Below are positions 21,662 to 32,201 of a stretch of DNA of 64,000 bases, in pieces. The stretch comes from Stutzerimonas stutzeri (lineage in GTDB: Bacteria > Pseudomonadota > Gammaproteobacteria > Pseudomonadales > Pseudomonadaceae): assembly GCF_024448985.1 (NCBI RefSeq), contig NZ_JAMOII010000004.1, forward strand, positions 1 to 64,000, written 5' to 3'. The position numbers and the translations under genes are program-made. Numbering within the stretch: position 1 is the stretch's first letter; each line of letters starts with the position of its first letter. A model generated the notes under the pieces. That model was given only the letters and a program-made list of their open reading frames with translations. It was not told the origin of the DNA and searched no databases.

Positions 21662-21867
21662 TAGGGTCTGTTGGCGTTTCGTCACGGCCGCGGCGGCGCC
21701 GGTTCGGGTTGCGCGACGAATGACGCCATACGGCGTTGCGGGGCTTGGCAAGGGAACGACGCGGCCGGCCAGGCCATTACCTGCGTCCCGCACCTTGCGG
21801 AACGCCGCCCGGCCTGGCGACATTTGTCACAGCAACGCGGCTCGCGACGAAACGTCAACAGACCCTA
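21662..21867. mobile_element. MITE-like element with 22-bp terminal inverted repeats
   Basis: Left end 21662-21683 and right end 21846-21867 are inverted copies with one mismatch in 22 bases, each beginning TAGGGTCTGTTG. The outermost TA on both sides looks like a target duplication, leaving a 202-bp core. The interior is GC-rich and has no credible gene, so the element is non-autonomous. Removing core plus one TA restores a continuous lrgB-LON junction. IS630- and IS5-type elements favour short TA-containing targets, but the parent family is not determined. Confidence 0.82.
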
Positions 21868-22584
21868 TGACAACAGCAACACGGCCAGTGGCAGCAGCAC
21901 CGCCGTCATGACACCCATCAGACTCATGGCCAGCGCCGCGAAAGCACCGCACTCGTCGCCTTCCTGCAGCGCCTGCGCGGTGCCTACCGCGTGAGCGGTC
22001 AAGCCCATCGCCATGCCACGGGCTGCTGGATGCTGAACGCCGAATCGACGCAACAGTTCCGGACCGACAATCGCGCCGATGATGCCGGTGATCATCACGA
22101 ACACCGCCGCCAGCGCCACCACGCCACCGATCTGCTCGGCCACCAGCATGGCTATGGGCGAGGTCACCGACTTGGGCGCCAGCGTCATCAGGATCATCTG
22201 ATCGGCGCCAAAGGCCCAAGCCAGCGCCATGCCCAGCGCCGTAGCGCCAGTGCCGGCCAACAGCAGGGTGAGCATGATCGGTCCGAACAGCTCGCGAATC
22301 CGCCGCAGATTGAGATACAGCGGCACGGCCAGGGCCACCGTCGCGGGACCGAGCAGCACGGTGAGCATCTGTGCACTGTCACGGTATTCGTCATAGCTGA
22401 GACCACAGGCCAGCAGTATGCCGACAACCACCACCATCGACACCAGCACAGGCTGTAAAAACACCCAGCGGGTCTTTTCGTAGGCGGCGAACGCCAACTG
22501 GAAAGCCGCCAGGGTAATCGCCACGCCGAATAGCGGATGGTGAATCACCGCCTCCCAGGCCGCCTGCCATTGCAGAGCGATCAT
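21865..22584 (-). CDS. lrgB: LrgB/CidB-family membrane protein
   Basis: A 239-residue polytopic protein of the LrgB family, the partner of a CidA/LrgA holin-like protein. These pairs affect murein hydrolase export, programmed lysis and, in some bacteria, pyruvate uptake. Signatures are ALAVPLYLNLRRIR, MTLAPKSVTSPIAM and GLTAHAVGTAQA. The start overlaps the lrgA stop as ATGA. The TAG stop is supplied by the end of the mobile element at 21867; before insertion it would have been TAA at the same codon, so the protein is not shortened. Confidence 0.92.
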   Translation of the reverse strand: MIALQWQAAWEAVIHHPLFGVAITLAAFQLAFAAYEKTRWVFLQPVLVSMVVVVGILLACGLSYDEYRDSAQMLTVLLGPATVALAVPLYLNLRRIRELFGPIMLTLLLAGTGATALGMALAWAFGADQMILMTLAPKSVTSPIAMLVAEQIGGVVALAAVFVMITGIIGAIVGPELLRRFGVQHPAARGMAMGLTAHAVGTAQALQEGDECGAFAALAMSLMGVMTAVLLPLAVLLLS

Positions 22585-22943
22585 GCCCGCTCCGCCTTGC
22601 GCTGCTGGCGGCGAATCAGTGTTTGCATCAACCAGCCGGTGAATACCAGCGACACCACCAGAGAAACCACCAACACCCCGACTATGGCCCAGAAATCTTC
22701 GAGGATCGCCTCGGTATAGGCCATCACGCCCACAGCTGGCGGCACCAGCAGCAGCGGCAGATAACGCAACAGACTCCTGGCCGCCAATTGCAGCGACTCG
22801 CCGGCCTGGCCGCGCATCAGCAGCGCCACGAACAGCAGCAGAAGACCAATGATCGGCCCCGGCAATATCGGCAGCATCAGCACGTTGAGTGCGGTGCCGA
22901 GCAATTGAAACAGCACCAGCCAGGTTAGCCCGCGTAGCAGCAT
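22581..22943 (-). CDS. lrgA: CidA/LrgA-family holin-like protein
   Basis: A 120-residue protein with four membrane segments. It has the family signatures LPILPGPIIGLLLL near residue 30 and a PLLLVPPAVGVM segment. CidA/LrgA proteins behave as holin- or antiholin-like partners of LrgB. The start at 22943 has GGAGGC seven bases upstream; a Met 48 bases further out is rejected. It is divergent from the MaoC-like gene. Confidence 0.9.
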   Translation of the reverse strand: MLLRGLTWLVLFQLLGTALNVLMLPILPGPIIGLLLLFVALLMRGQAGESLQLAARSLLRYLPLLLVPPAVGVMAYTEAILEDFWAIVGVLVVSLVVSLVFTGWLMQTLIRRQQRKAERA

Positions 22944-23110
22944 GAAAGCCTCCGAAGCAAAAGACGCCGGATTATACGTCCGCTTCCACAACGAGCCCTG
23001 TCACTGGCCGACTCGGCCTATGACCCACCATTCGCGGCAACCATGCTTGGTTGATTCGTCACTAGGCTCGTGCTGATCTAACTCAACTAGAACAAAAACC
23101 CGGAGGACAT

Positions 23111-23566
23111 ATGCCGCAGGTACCCGTAGCAGAACTCAAGGACTACATTGGCAAGGAGCTTGGCCGCTCCGAATGGTTCACTGTCGACCAGCAGCGAGTC
23201 GACCAATTCGCCGATTGCACGGGCGATCACCAATTCATCCATATCGATCCCGAGAAGGCCGCACAGACGCCGTTCGGCGGGACCATCGCGCATGGCTTCC
23301 TGTCGCTGTCGTTACTGCCAATGCTGATGGAGGACCTGATGATCCGGCCCGAAGGCATCAAGATGGGCGTGAACTATGGCCTCGACAGCCTGCGCTTCAT
23401 CCAGCCGGTCAGGGTCGGGTCGCGGGTTCGCGTGGCGGCGACACTGCTGGACGCGCACGAGAAGAACCCGGGGCAATGGCTGCTCAAATGCCGCGCCGTG
23501 ATGGAGATCGAAGGCGTGGAAAAACCCGCTTACATCGCCGAAACCCTGGCGCTCTGCGTCCTCTGA
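23111..23566 (+). CDS. MaoC-like (R)-specific enoyl-CoA hydratase family protein
   Basis: A 151-residue hotdog-fold protein. The hydratase-2 motif is intact: FADCTGDHQFIHID, with catalytic Asp and His, followed by FGGTIAHGFLSLSLLP. Such enzymes hydrate trans-2-enoyl-CoA or related thioesters; the substrate cannot be told from sequence. The ribosome binding site GGAGGA is strong. It precedes the MORN/C13 lipoprotein by 74 bp. Confidence 0.9.
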   Translation: MPQVPVAELKDYIGKELGRSEWFTVDQQRVDQFADCTGDHQFIHIDPEKAAQTPFGGTIAHGFLSLSLLPMLMEDLMIRPEGIKMGVNYGLDSLRFIQPVRVGSRVRVAATLLDAHEKNPGQWLLKCRAVMEIEGVEKPAYIAETLALCVL

Positions 23567-23640
23567 CCCGACGGGGTGCGCCGGTCCGCACCCCGTCCCG
23601 TTTGCGGCATACTGCGGGCATCTCGTCCATGGATGACCGC

Positions 23641-25320
23641 ATGCGCCACCTCATCCCGCTCTTGTTTATCAGCTTTCTCACCGCGTGCGGTGAGGGCGAA
23701 CCGCTGCTGCCCGCCGATGCCGTGCTGCCGGATGGAGGGCGCTACCGGGGCGCAGTCGTCGATGGTCTTTTGCAGGGCCAGGGACGCATCGACTACCCCA
23801 ACGGCAGCTACTACGCCGGCACATTCAAGGACGGCCAATGGCACGACCAGGGCCGCTGGCAAGGCGCTAATGGTGACCGCTACGACGGTGAATTCAAACA
23901 GGGGCTGTTCGATGGCCAAGGGCGCTTCAGCTATGCGACAGGCGGCGTGTATGAAGGCCGCTTCGAGCGCGGCAGCCTCAATGGCACGGGCCGCTATAGC
24001 GAGCCGGGCCTGAGCTACGAAGGTAAATTCAAAAACGACCTCTATCACGGCACGGGCAAGCTGCAGAGCGCCGACGGCGTCACGTACGAAGGTGAATTCG
24101 CCGCCGGCCATCCCCATGGAGAAGGTACCCGCAGTGACGCGAGCGGGGTGTTCATCGGCACCTTCGTCAATGGCAGCCTGAACGGTGAAGGCACCTATCG
24201 CGACAGCAACGGCGAGCACTACCTGGGCGGATTCGAGAACGACCTGTTTCATGGGCAAGGCCGCTATGAGGACGCTAACGGCGACGTCTGGAAAGGCACC
24301 TTCAAGCAGGGCGAACTGAGCGGCAAAGGTGAGTACGCCAGCATCGACGGTACGCGCTACAGCGGTGAGTTCAGACAGTGGCAGTATCACGGCAAGGGCC
24401 GTCTGGAGCAGCCGGACGGCAGCCTCTACCAGGGCGATTTCCGTACGGGACGTTTCGAAGGCACCGGCACCCTTACCCGTGCCGACGGCACCAGCCAATC
24501 CGGCACATGGCGCACCGGCCGCCTCATCGAGGACAGCAACGGCAAGCACCTGAGCGACCCGCTAGAGCTGGGCCTGTTGAATCAGGGGCGTTTACTCGCC
24601 GAGGCGCTCGACGCGGTTCCGCCCTCGACGCCGGCCGTCGAGCTCTACAGCCTGACCTTCGCCGGTGACGGCAGGCAAAGCGTGTTCCTTCGCGAAGTCG
24701 ATTACATCGACAAGCTGCTAACCGAGCGTTTCGCCGCCCGAGGCCAAACCAGCCTGGCCAACCACCGCGACCATATCGCCGACCGTCCACTGGCCACGCG
24801 CGAGAATCTTTCACGGGCCATCCAGACGCTCGCCGAGCGCAGCGGTACAGAGGACCTGATCTTCATTTACCTCACCAGCCACGGCTCGGCTGATCACGAG
24901 CTTGCGGTAGCGCAGCCGCGGCTGGCGCTGGAAGACCTGCCGGCAGCCGAGCTGGCACGATTGCTGGCCCCGCTCGCCGATCGCAACAAGCTGGTGGTGA
25001 TCTCCGCCTGCTATTCCGGCGGTTTCATCGAGCCATTGAAAAGCCAGAACACCCTGGTGATCACCGCCGCGCGTGCTGACCGGGTGTCCTTCGGCTGCTC
25101 CGAGGAAAGCGACTTCACCTATTTCGGCCGTGCCCTGTTCGCCGAAGCCCTGCAGGAAACCAGCGACATTCTGCAAGCGTTCACACTGGCGCAGGCGAAG
25201 GTTGCCGAACGGGAGCAAGCCGACCACTATCATGCTTCGGAACCACAAATCTGGGCACCGGAGCAGGTTGTCGAACACTGGCGTGTACTGACCCAACAAC
25301 CGTCCACGTCGACCGACTGA
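23641..25320 (+). CDS. MORN-repeat lipoprotein with C13 (legumain/caspase-fold) peptidase domain
   Basis: A 559-residue lipoprotein with a short signal ending in lipobox LTAC. Residues about 33-295 hold eleven MORN repeats of about 23 residues (pattern YxGxFxxGxxxGxGxxxxxxG) plus a partial twelfth. From about 330 follows a peptidase C13 domain: YLTSHGS provides the catalytic His and VISACYSGG the catalytic Cys. C13 includes legumain and the GPI-transamidase catalytic subunit. MORN repeats commonly bind membranes or partner proteins. A role as an envelope-anchored protease or transamidase is inferred; no substrate is known. An in-frame ATG at 23629 is an alternative start. Confidence 0.85.
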   Translation: MRHLIPLLFISFLTACGEGEPLLPADAVLPDGGRYRGAVVDGLLQGQGRIDYPNGSYYAGTFKDGQWHDQGRWQGANGDRYDGEFKQGLFDGQGRFSYATGGVYEGRFERGSLNGTGRYSEPGLSYEGKFKNDLYHGTGKLQSADGVTYEGEFAAGHPHGEGTRSDASGVFIGTFVNGSLNGEGTYRDSNGEHYLGGFENDLFHGQGRYEDANGDVWKGTFKQGELSGKGEYASIDGTRYSGEFRQWQYHGKGRLEQPDGSLYQGDFRTGRFEGTGTLTRADGTSQSGTWRTGRLIEDSNGKHLSDPLELGLLNQGRLLAEALDAVPPSTPAVELYSLTFAGDGRQSVFLREVDYIDKLLTERFAARGQTSLANHRDHIADRPLATRENLSRAIQTLAERSGTEDLIFIYLTSHGSADHELAVAQPRLALEDLPAAELARLLAPLADRNKLVVISACYSGGFIEPLKSQNTLVITAARADRVSFGCSEESDFTYFGRALFAEALQETSDILQAFTLAQAKVAEREQADHYHASEPQIWAPEQVVEHWRVLTQQPSTSTD

Positions 25321-25340
25321 TCGTTACAGGAAGCCAAACC

Positions 25341-25982
25341 ATGTATTTGACGCCACAGCGTATTTTGCTTGCCGGCGCCACCGGGCTGACCGGCGAGCAT
25401 CTGCTCGACCGCCTGCTCAACGAACCCACGGTGGAGTGCGTTCTGGCCCCCAGCCGCAAGCCGCTGGCCGAGCACCCTCGGCTGGAAAACCCGGTCGGCC
25501 CTCTGCAGACACTCTTGCCGCAGCTGTCGGGCGAGCTCGATACCGCGTTCTGCTGTCTGGGCAGTACCATCAAGGAAGCGGGAAGCCAGGACGCCTTCCG
25601 CGCCATCGATCACGACTTGGTCGTGGAATTCGCCAAACGCGCCCGCGAACTAGGCGCACGGCACCTGCTGGTGATTAGCGCACTAGGCGCCAACCCGGAC
25701 AGCTCGATCTTCTATTGCCAAGTCAAAGGCGAGATGGAAGAAGCGCTGCGCGCTCAGAACTGGCCGCAACTGACCATAGCCCGCCCAGCCCAATTGCTGG
25801 GTCCGCGCATGGAAGTGCGCCCCATGGAACGGTTGACCGCCCCGCTCTCCTATCTGTTGCCCGGCAAGTATCGCGGCATCTCCGCCTGCATCCTCGCCCG
25901 CGCACTTTGGCGCCTGGCGCTGGAAGACGGAGAAGGCACTCGAGTGGTCGAGTCGGACGAATTGCGGCGATTGGGGCGGTAA
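25341..25982 (+). CDS. NAD(P)-binding Rossmann-fold oxidoreductase
   Basis: A 213-residue atypical short-chain-type protein of the NAD(P)H-binding/HTATIP2-like group. It has an N-terminal [18 protein letters not shown] dinucleotide motif, the [12 protein letters not shown] loop, and [13 protein letters not shown], the YxxxK-like position with Cys-Gln-Val-Lys. Substrate unknown. A GGAAG ribosome binding site precedes it, and it follows the MORN/C13 gene by 20 bp, so the two are probably cotranscribed. Confidence 0.85.
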   Translation: MYLTPQRILLAGATGLTGEHLLDRLLNEPTVECVLAPSRKPLAEHPRLENPVGPLQTLLPQLSGELDTAFCCLGSTIKEAGSQDAFRAIDHDLVVEFAKRARELGARHLLVISALGANPDSSIFYCQVKGEMEEALRAQNWPQLTIARPAQLLGPRMEVRPMERLTAPLSYLLPGKYRGISACILARALWRLALEDGEGTRVVESDELRRLGR

Positions 25983-25987
25983 GAAGA

Positions 25988-26054
25988 AGCTGGAAGCTGG
26001 AAGAGTCCAGAGCACTGCAAATGCCATGTCAAACTTTTCTTCAAGCTTCAAGCT
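25988..26054. repeat. Inverted heptamer repeat, site A (convergent junction)
   Basis: AGCTGGAAGCTGGAAG (25988-26003) and CTTCAAGCTTCAAGCT (26039-26054) are inverted copies with two mismatches in 16, built from the 7-base unit AGCTKSA. The array starts six bases after one stop codon and ends four bases before the orn stop, filling the convergent gap. It may work as a bidirectional transcript end. Confidence 0.75.
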
Positions 26055-26058
26055 ACTT

Positions 26059-27439
<1,381 letters not shown>

Positions 27440-27566
27440 GAGGACATGTCACGAGCGAGGTGTTGGGTTGAGTCTAACCGTCCCGAACCGCGCCATACAG
27501 GCCCAAGGCACGCAACTGCCGGCATGCTAGACTCGCCTACTTTCCAAGCCTGGGCACCCTACGCAA

Positions 27567-28589
27567 ATGGCCAAACGCCAACTCAACCGCCGGCAAAGCT
27601 GGCGCATCGAGAAGATCCAGGAAGAGCGCGCCTCGCGTGCGGCGCGGCGGGAATCACGCGCAGTGGAAGAACTGGAAGGCGGCGACCTGGGGCCGGAGCA
27701 GACGGGCTTGGTCATCGCGCACTTCGGCGTGCAGGTCGAAGTCGAGGCGCAAGAAGGCGAGCACCGCGGCCAGGTATTTCGCTGTCATCTACGCGCCAAC
27801 CTGCCGGCCCTTGTCACGGGCGACAGTGTGGTCTGGCGGCCGGGCAATCAGGGCATCGGCGTCATCGTTGCGCAGCTGCCGCGCCAATCCGAACTCTGCC
27901 GTCCCGATACGCGTGGCCAACTCAAGCCGGTCGCGGCTAACGTCGATCTGATTGTGATCGTCTTCGCCCCGTTGCCCGAACCGCACGCCAATCTCATCGA
28001 TCGCTATCTGATTGCCGCCGAGCACGCAGGCATCACGCCGCTGCTGCTATTGAACAAGGCGGATCTGATCAATGTGCAAAACGAAGGCGCACTCAACGCG
28101 CTGCTCTCGGTCTATCGCGAACTGGGCTACCCGCTGATGGAAGTCTCCGCCCACGACGGCGCGGGCATGGATGCACTGAAAGCGCGGCTCGACGGCCATG
28201 TCAGCGTGTTCGTCGGCCAGTCAGGAGTGGGTAAATCATCGTTGGTGAACAGTCTGTTGCCGGGCGTCGACACCCGCGTAGGCGCACTGTCGGAAATGAC
28301 CGGCAAAGGCACCCACACTACGACCACCGCAAGGCTGTTCCATTTTCCCGGCGGCGGCGAATTGATCGACTCACCCGGCATCCGCGAATTCGGCCTGGGG
28401 CATGTCAGCCGAGCCGACGTGGAAGCCGGGTTCGTAGAGTTCCAGGACCTTCTGGGGCGTTGCCGGTTTCGCGACTGCAAGCACGACCGCGAGCCAGGCT
28501 GCGCCCTGCTGAAGGCGCTGGAACAAGGACAGATCCAGCCACAACGCATGGCCAGTTATCGCTACATCATCAGCGGGCTGACGGAATAA
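27567..28589 (+). CDS. rsgA: Small ribosomal subunit biogenesis GTPase RsgA
   Basis: A circularly permuted GTPase that aids late 30S maturation. The 340-residue protein has a basic N terminus ([16 protein letters not shown]), an OB fold, then the permuted GTPase motifs: G4 NKADL before G1 GQSGVGKSS and G3 DSPGIREF. The C-terminal zinc site has [14 protein letters not shown]. It stands alone, divergent from the methyltransferase-orn pair. Confidence 0.96.
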   Translation: MAKRQLNRRQSWRIEKIQEERASRAARRESRAVEELEGGDLGPEQTGLVIAHFGVQVEVEAQEGEHRGQVFRCHLRANLPALVTGDSVVWRPGNQGIGVIVAQLPRQSELCRPDTRGQLKPVAANVDLIVIVFAPLPEPHANLIDRYLIAAEHAGITPLLLLNKADLINVQNEGALNALLSVYRELGYPLMEVSAHDGAGMDALKARLDGHVSVFVGQSGVGKSSLVNSLLPGVDTRVGALSEMTGKGTHTTTTARLFHFPGGGELIDSPGIREFGLGHVSRADVEAGFVEFQDLLGRCRFRDCKHDREPGCALLKALEQGQIQPQRMASYRYIISGLTE

Positions 28590-28593
28590 AATC

Positions 28594-28651
28594 AGCTCTG
28601 AGCTTGAAGCTTGAAGCCTAGGCCGGACGGCTTTTCTTGCAGCTTGGAGCT
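28594..28651. repeat. Inverted heptamer repeat, site B (rsgA/motB junction)
   Basis: AGCTCTGAGCTTGAAG (28594-28609) and CTTGCAGCTTGGAGCT (28636-28651) form an imperfect inverted pair: 12 of 16 match and two more positions allow G-U pairs. The design matches site A: the array begins just after the rsgA stop and ends three bases before the motB stop. Confidence 0.65.
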
Positions 28652-28654
28652 GCT

Positions 28655-29647
28655 TTACCGCTCCCCAGGCTCATCGAACTGCAGCACGCCTTCCTCGAAG
28701 ATATTCAATCGTTCGCGCAATTGCGCCGGCGGCAGCGGATCGGGTACTTCGATGGCCGGAGCCGGACCCTCTGCCGCAGCGCCCGACACATCCGCATCCG
28801 ACTGCTCCCCCTCGATGTCGCGCTGGGCCTTCTTGGTCAGCACCAAGATATCGATGCGGCGATTGACCGGGTTCAGCGGATCATCCCGATCGAACAGGGC
28901 CGATGAGGCATAACCCACCACGCGTGCAAGCTGATCCTCCGGATAGCCACCGGCGACAAGCGTACGCCGCGCCGCGTTGGCACGCCCTGCCGACAGCTCC
29001 CAGTTGCCGAAGTCACTTCGCCCCGAGTAAGGCTTGGCATCGGTGTGCCCGCTGATGCTGATCTTGTTCGGCACTGCATGAATGGTGTCGGCCATCGCCA
29101 GCAGAATGTCCTCGAAGTAAGGCTGTAACTGGGCGCTGCCCAGGGCGAACATCGGGCGATTAGCAGCATCCATGATCTGAATCCGCAAGCCGTCCTGGGT
29201 GATTTCGAACAGGATCTGGTCCTTGAAACGGGTCAGGTCGGGATTTTCATCGATCTTGTTCTGCAACTCCTGCAACAGTAGCTCTAGCCGCTCGCGCTCC
29301 AACTGCTCGGCAAAGGTTTGCGCCTGATCAGCGTCGAGCGCCGCTTCGGTCTGTTGCATGGCCGGGTCGACCACATCATTGAGCGTGCGGTCCGGCGCCG
29401 GCGTCGGCGTACCGCCCAGATCGATCACATGTGGACTGGCGCTTTCGGTAAAGCCGATCGGGTCCTGGAAATAGCCGGAGATAGCGCGCTTCTGTTCCGG
29501 CGTCGCCGAGGACATCAGCCACATCACCAAGAAGAACGCCATCATGGCAGTCGCGAAGTCGGCAAAAGCGACCTTCCAGGCGCCACCATGGTGGCCGCCC
29601 GCGACCTTCTTGACCCGCTTGACAATGATTGGTTGGGTATTGTCCAT
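28655..29647 (-). CDS. motB: Flagellar stator protein MotB
   Basis: The peptidoglycan-anchored half of the proton-driven flagellar stator. The 330-residue protein has a single N-terminal membrane helix with the proton-carrying Asp in VAFADFATAMMAFF. A C-terminal OmpA-like domain binds peptidoglycan (ISGHTDAKP, NWELSAGRANAARR). A proline/glutamate-rich tail ends the protein. It follows motA by eight bases. Confidence 0.96.
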   Translation of the reverse strand: MDNTQPIIVKRVKKVAGGHHGGAWKVAFADFATAMMAFFLVMWLMSSATPEQKRAISGYFQDPIGFTESASPHVIDLGGTPTPAPDRTLNDVVDPAMQQTEAALDADQAQTFAEQLERERLELLLQELQNKIDENPDLTRFKDQILFEITQDGLRIQIMDAANRPMFALGSAQLQPYFEDILLAMADTIHAVPNKISISGHTDAKPYSGRSDFGNWELSAGRANAARRTLVAGGYPEDQLARVVGYASSALFDRDDPLNPVNRRIDILVLTKKAQRDIEGEQSDADVSGAAAEGPAPAIEVPDPLPPAQLRERLNIFEEGVLQFDEPGER

Positions 29648-29655
29648 GATTGCGC

Positions 29656-30507
29656 TTAGCTGCCACGCATCGCTTGTTCAAGCTCGGCAAAGCTTGGCCG
29701 GTGCGCAGGGAAGAGCACCTTGCGACCGAATTCCACAGCCAGCGTCGGCGGCATGCCGGATGCGGAAGCGACCAGGGTAGCCTTAATGCCTTCGTAAAGA
29801 TTTAGCTCTTCCTTGGCATCATGCTCGAGCGCCCCGGCCAGCGGACCGAAAAAGCCATAGGAGGCGAGAATCCCAAGAAAAGTACCCACAAGCGCCGTGG
29901 CGACCTTTTCGCCGATTTCTGCGTTAGTGGCGGATGCCAAGATGGACATGGTGATCACGATACCGAGAACCGCAGCCACGATCCCCATCGCGGGCAAGCC
30001 GTCGGCGATCTTGGCTACGGCATGCGAAGGATGTTCGAGTTCTTCCTTTAGGCTATTCAACTCCATGTCGAAAAGCCCTTCCAGTTCGTGTGGAGCCATG
30101 TTGCCGGACGACATGATGCGCAGGTAATCACAAACGAACGCCATCATTCGCTCGTCTTTCAGGATCGCTGGGTACTTGCTGAAAATAGGGCTGGCGCTAG
30201 GGTCTTCGATATCGGCCTCGATCGCCATCATGCCTTCGCGGCGGCTCTTGTTGAGGATTTCATAAAGCATCCCCAGCACTTCCAGGTAGTACTTGTGAGT
30301 GAATCGTGTGCTGAACATCTGCAGCGACTTCTTGAACACCACTTTGGTGGTGCTGCCGGGGTTGGCCTGCAAGAAGCCACCCAGCGCGGCGCCGCCAATA
30401 ATCATCACCTCGAATGGATGGATAAGCGCGCCGACTTTACCGCCGGAGAGGATGAAACCGCCGAGCACGCTGCCGATTACTACGAGGATGCCAATAATCT
30501 TTGCCAT
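29656..30507 (-). CDS. motA: Flagellar stator protein MotA
   Basis: The stator subunit that contacts the rotor switch. The 283-residue protein has four membrane helices. Its signatures include PFEVMIIGGAALGGF near the N terminus and a VATALVGTFLGI region near residue 208. It precedes motB with an eight-base gap. A sigma-28-like promoter lies about 100 bp upstream (30608-30634). Pseudomonas carries a second stator pair (MotCD), which is not in this window. Confidence 0.96.
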   Translation of the reverse strand: MAKIIGILVVIGSVLGGFILSGGKVGALIHPFEVMIIGGAALGGFLQANPGSTTKVVFKKSLQMFSTRFTHKYYLEVLGMLYEILNKSRREGMMAIEADIEDPSASPIFSKYPAILKDERMMAFVCDYLRIMSSGNMAPHELEGLFDMELNSLKEELEHPSHAVAKIADGLPAMGIVAAVLGIVITMSILASATNAEIGEKVATALVGTFLGILASYGFFGPLAGALEHDAKEELNLYEGIKATLVASASGMPPTLAVEFGRKVLFPAHRPSFAELEQAMRGS

Positions 30508-30607
30508 AAGAGGTACGTCTAAACCTGATCACAAGGCACCTGAAACAAGCCACGCGACATCGCGCGCTCCGGGGTCACAGGCGGGGCGTATGAAAGAATT
30601 GTTCTGG

Positions 30608-30634
30608 TTATCGGAGCTTTTGCGCCAGACTAAA
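30608..30634 (-). promoter_or_regulatory. Sigma-28 (FliA)-type promoter for motAB
   Basis: Read on the minus strand: TTTAGTCT, an 11-base spacer, then TCCGATAA. The FliA consensus is about TAAAGTTT-N11-GCCGATAA, so the -10 matches 7 of 8 and the -35 matches 5 of 8. The spacing and position, about 100 bp before motA, fit class IV flagellar control. Confidence 0.7.
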
Positions 30635-30668
30635 GGCCAACCCGATGAAATGCCAGTTCGGTAGCGCC

Positions 30669-32183
30669 ATGACCACACCCCCTCTCCCACGCACTCTCCC
30701 CGACTGGATCAAGGCACTGGACGCCGTTGTGCTGCCTGCCTTCGCCGACCCGCATGCAAGAGTTCAGCGGGCAATGCGCGACAGCAGCAAGTCCATGCGC
30801 CAGATCGCCGAGCTGATTCAGGAAAGTCCGATCCTGGCGCTCAGCGTGATTCGCGAAGCCAACCGCAGCGCGGCGGCGGCCGGCAAGCCGGCAGAGAGCC
30901 TCGAAGTCGCGCTCAGCCGCATCGGCTTGAAACGAGCCGAAGCACTGATCGCGGGGATTCCAGCAGCCCGGCCCAGCGAAATCCCTGCGCCATTGCGGCA
31001 GATGGTGCTCATCAGCCGACACGCCAGCCAACAGGCCAACGGACTGTTCGCCGCCCGCCTCGCACGGCTCTGGCAGGAAATACACTGGAGCAGCCTGCTA
31101 TTCCTCGCTCCCGTATGGACGCTCGTCGCGGCTCATCCGGAACTGTTCGAAGCCTGGGAACAGCGCGTGCTGATCAGGCGCGAGCCGGCGCCTCAGGTCG
31201 AACAGGCCTTGCTGGGCATCCCGTTATTGGAACTTTGCGTGGCGGTCGCCGAGCACTGGGGGCTGCCCGGATGGATCGCCCAAGGTTATCGGTTGCTCAG
31301 CCAAAATCGACGAATGCTGATCAAGGCGCTGCACGTCGCCCGCGATAACGAACATCCGCTGCATCAGCAACAAATGCTAGATGCCGATCCGGAGCTGCGT
31401 CGCTGGCTCACGCTGCCGAGCAATACCATCGTGCTGGCCAACGGCCTGGCGCTTTCGGCACACCACAGCTGGAGCGGCATTCACAGCCTGCGCTGGCAGC
31501 GGCTCGCCGGGCTGTACTTGCAGGTCCCGCTGACCGAACTGCAGCAAATGGTGCACCAGCAGGCCGCGGCCAGTGCGCAGATGATCGGGAAGACCGACCT
31601 TTGGCATCCGGCCCAGGCCCTGCTGTGGCCGTGGCAAACGGTGTTTCAGGTCGAAAAGGTTTCCAAACTGCCCAATACCGAAGCGCTGACCCAATGGCGC
31701 ACGCATTGCCGTGAACTGCTCAGCGAGCCCTGCCCATACGACAATGTCATCCAGCTCACCGCCACTGCGTGCAAAGCACTGACCTGTGCCGGCATGCAGC
31801 GGGTGCTGCTGATGATCGTCGACCGCAGGCAACAGCGCCTGGTCAGCCAGCAAGCCAGTGGCCTGCCGCGCGAGGCCTCCCGACTTATTCTCGAGCCGGA
31901 TCAGAGCCAGGTGTTGCGCAGGCTGCTGGAAAAGCCCGCCCTGCTGCGACTTACGCCCGACAACGTGGCGCAATTCTCCGCCTTGCTACCGGGCGCGCTG
32001 AAAGCGTTGTTTCCCAGCGAGCATGTCCTGTTGCGCTCCGTGGGTCAGGAGGGTCGGGTGGTCATGCTGGTGGTGGCCGATCAGGGCAATACCGCGTTCA
32101 GCGAAACGGGCGTGCAGGCGTTCACCAAGACCGTCCAGTGCATCGAGCGCGCCCTGGCAACGTTTAGCAAGCGCGGCCGCTGA
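30669..32183 (+). CDS. HDOD-domain protein
   Basis: A 504-residue soluble protein with an N-terminal HDOD (non-catalytic HD-like) domain over about residues 10-215. The C-terminal half may be GAF-like, with AGMQRVLLMIVDRRQQRLV near residue 380. HDOD proteins are signalling scaffolds often tied to c-di-GMP, motility or surface behaviour. Its place between motAB and the rhdA-psd-fimX group fits such a role, but function is inferred. An upstream in-frame ATG at 30645 is possible; neither start has a strong ribosome binding site. Confidence 0.8.
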   Translation: MTTPPLPRTLPDWIKALDAVVLPAFADPHARVQRAMRDSSKSMRQIAELIQESPILALSVIREANRSAAAAGKPAESLEVALSRIGLKRAEALIAGIPAARPSEIPAPLRQMVLISRHASQQANGLFAARLARLWQEIHWSSLLFLAPVWTLVAAHPELFEAWEQRVLIRREPAPQVEQALLGIPLLELCVAVAEHWGLPGWIAQGYRLLSQNRRMLIKALHVARDNEHPLHQQQMLDADPELRRWLTLPSNTIVLANGLALSAHHSWSGIHSLRWQRLAGLYLQVPLTELQQMVHQQAAASAQMIGKTDLWHPAQALLWPWQTVFQVEKVSKLPNTEALTQWRTHCRELLSEPCPYDNVIQLTATACKALTCAGMQRVLLMIVDRRQQRLVSQQASGLPREASRLILEPDQSQVLRRLLEKPALLRLTPDNVAQFSALLPGALKALFPSEHVLLRSVGQEGRVVMLVVADQGNTAFSETGVQAFTKTVQCIERALATFSKRGR

Positions 32184-32201
32184 TTTTTCGCCAGCAGACC
32201 G

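Noticed and set aside
23173-23640. N-terminal extension of the MORN/C13 gene across the MaoC-like gene
   Set aside because: The extension is out of frame with, and overlaps, a clear hydratase. A lipoprotein signal begins at 23641.
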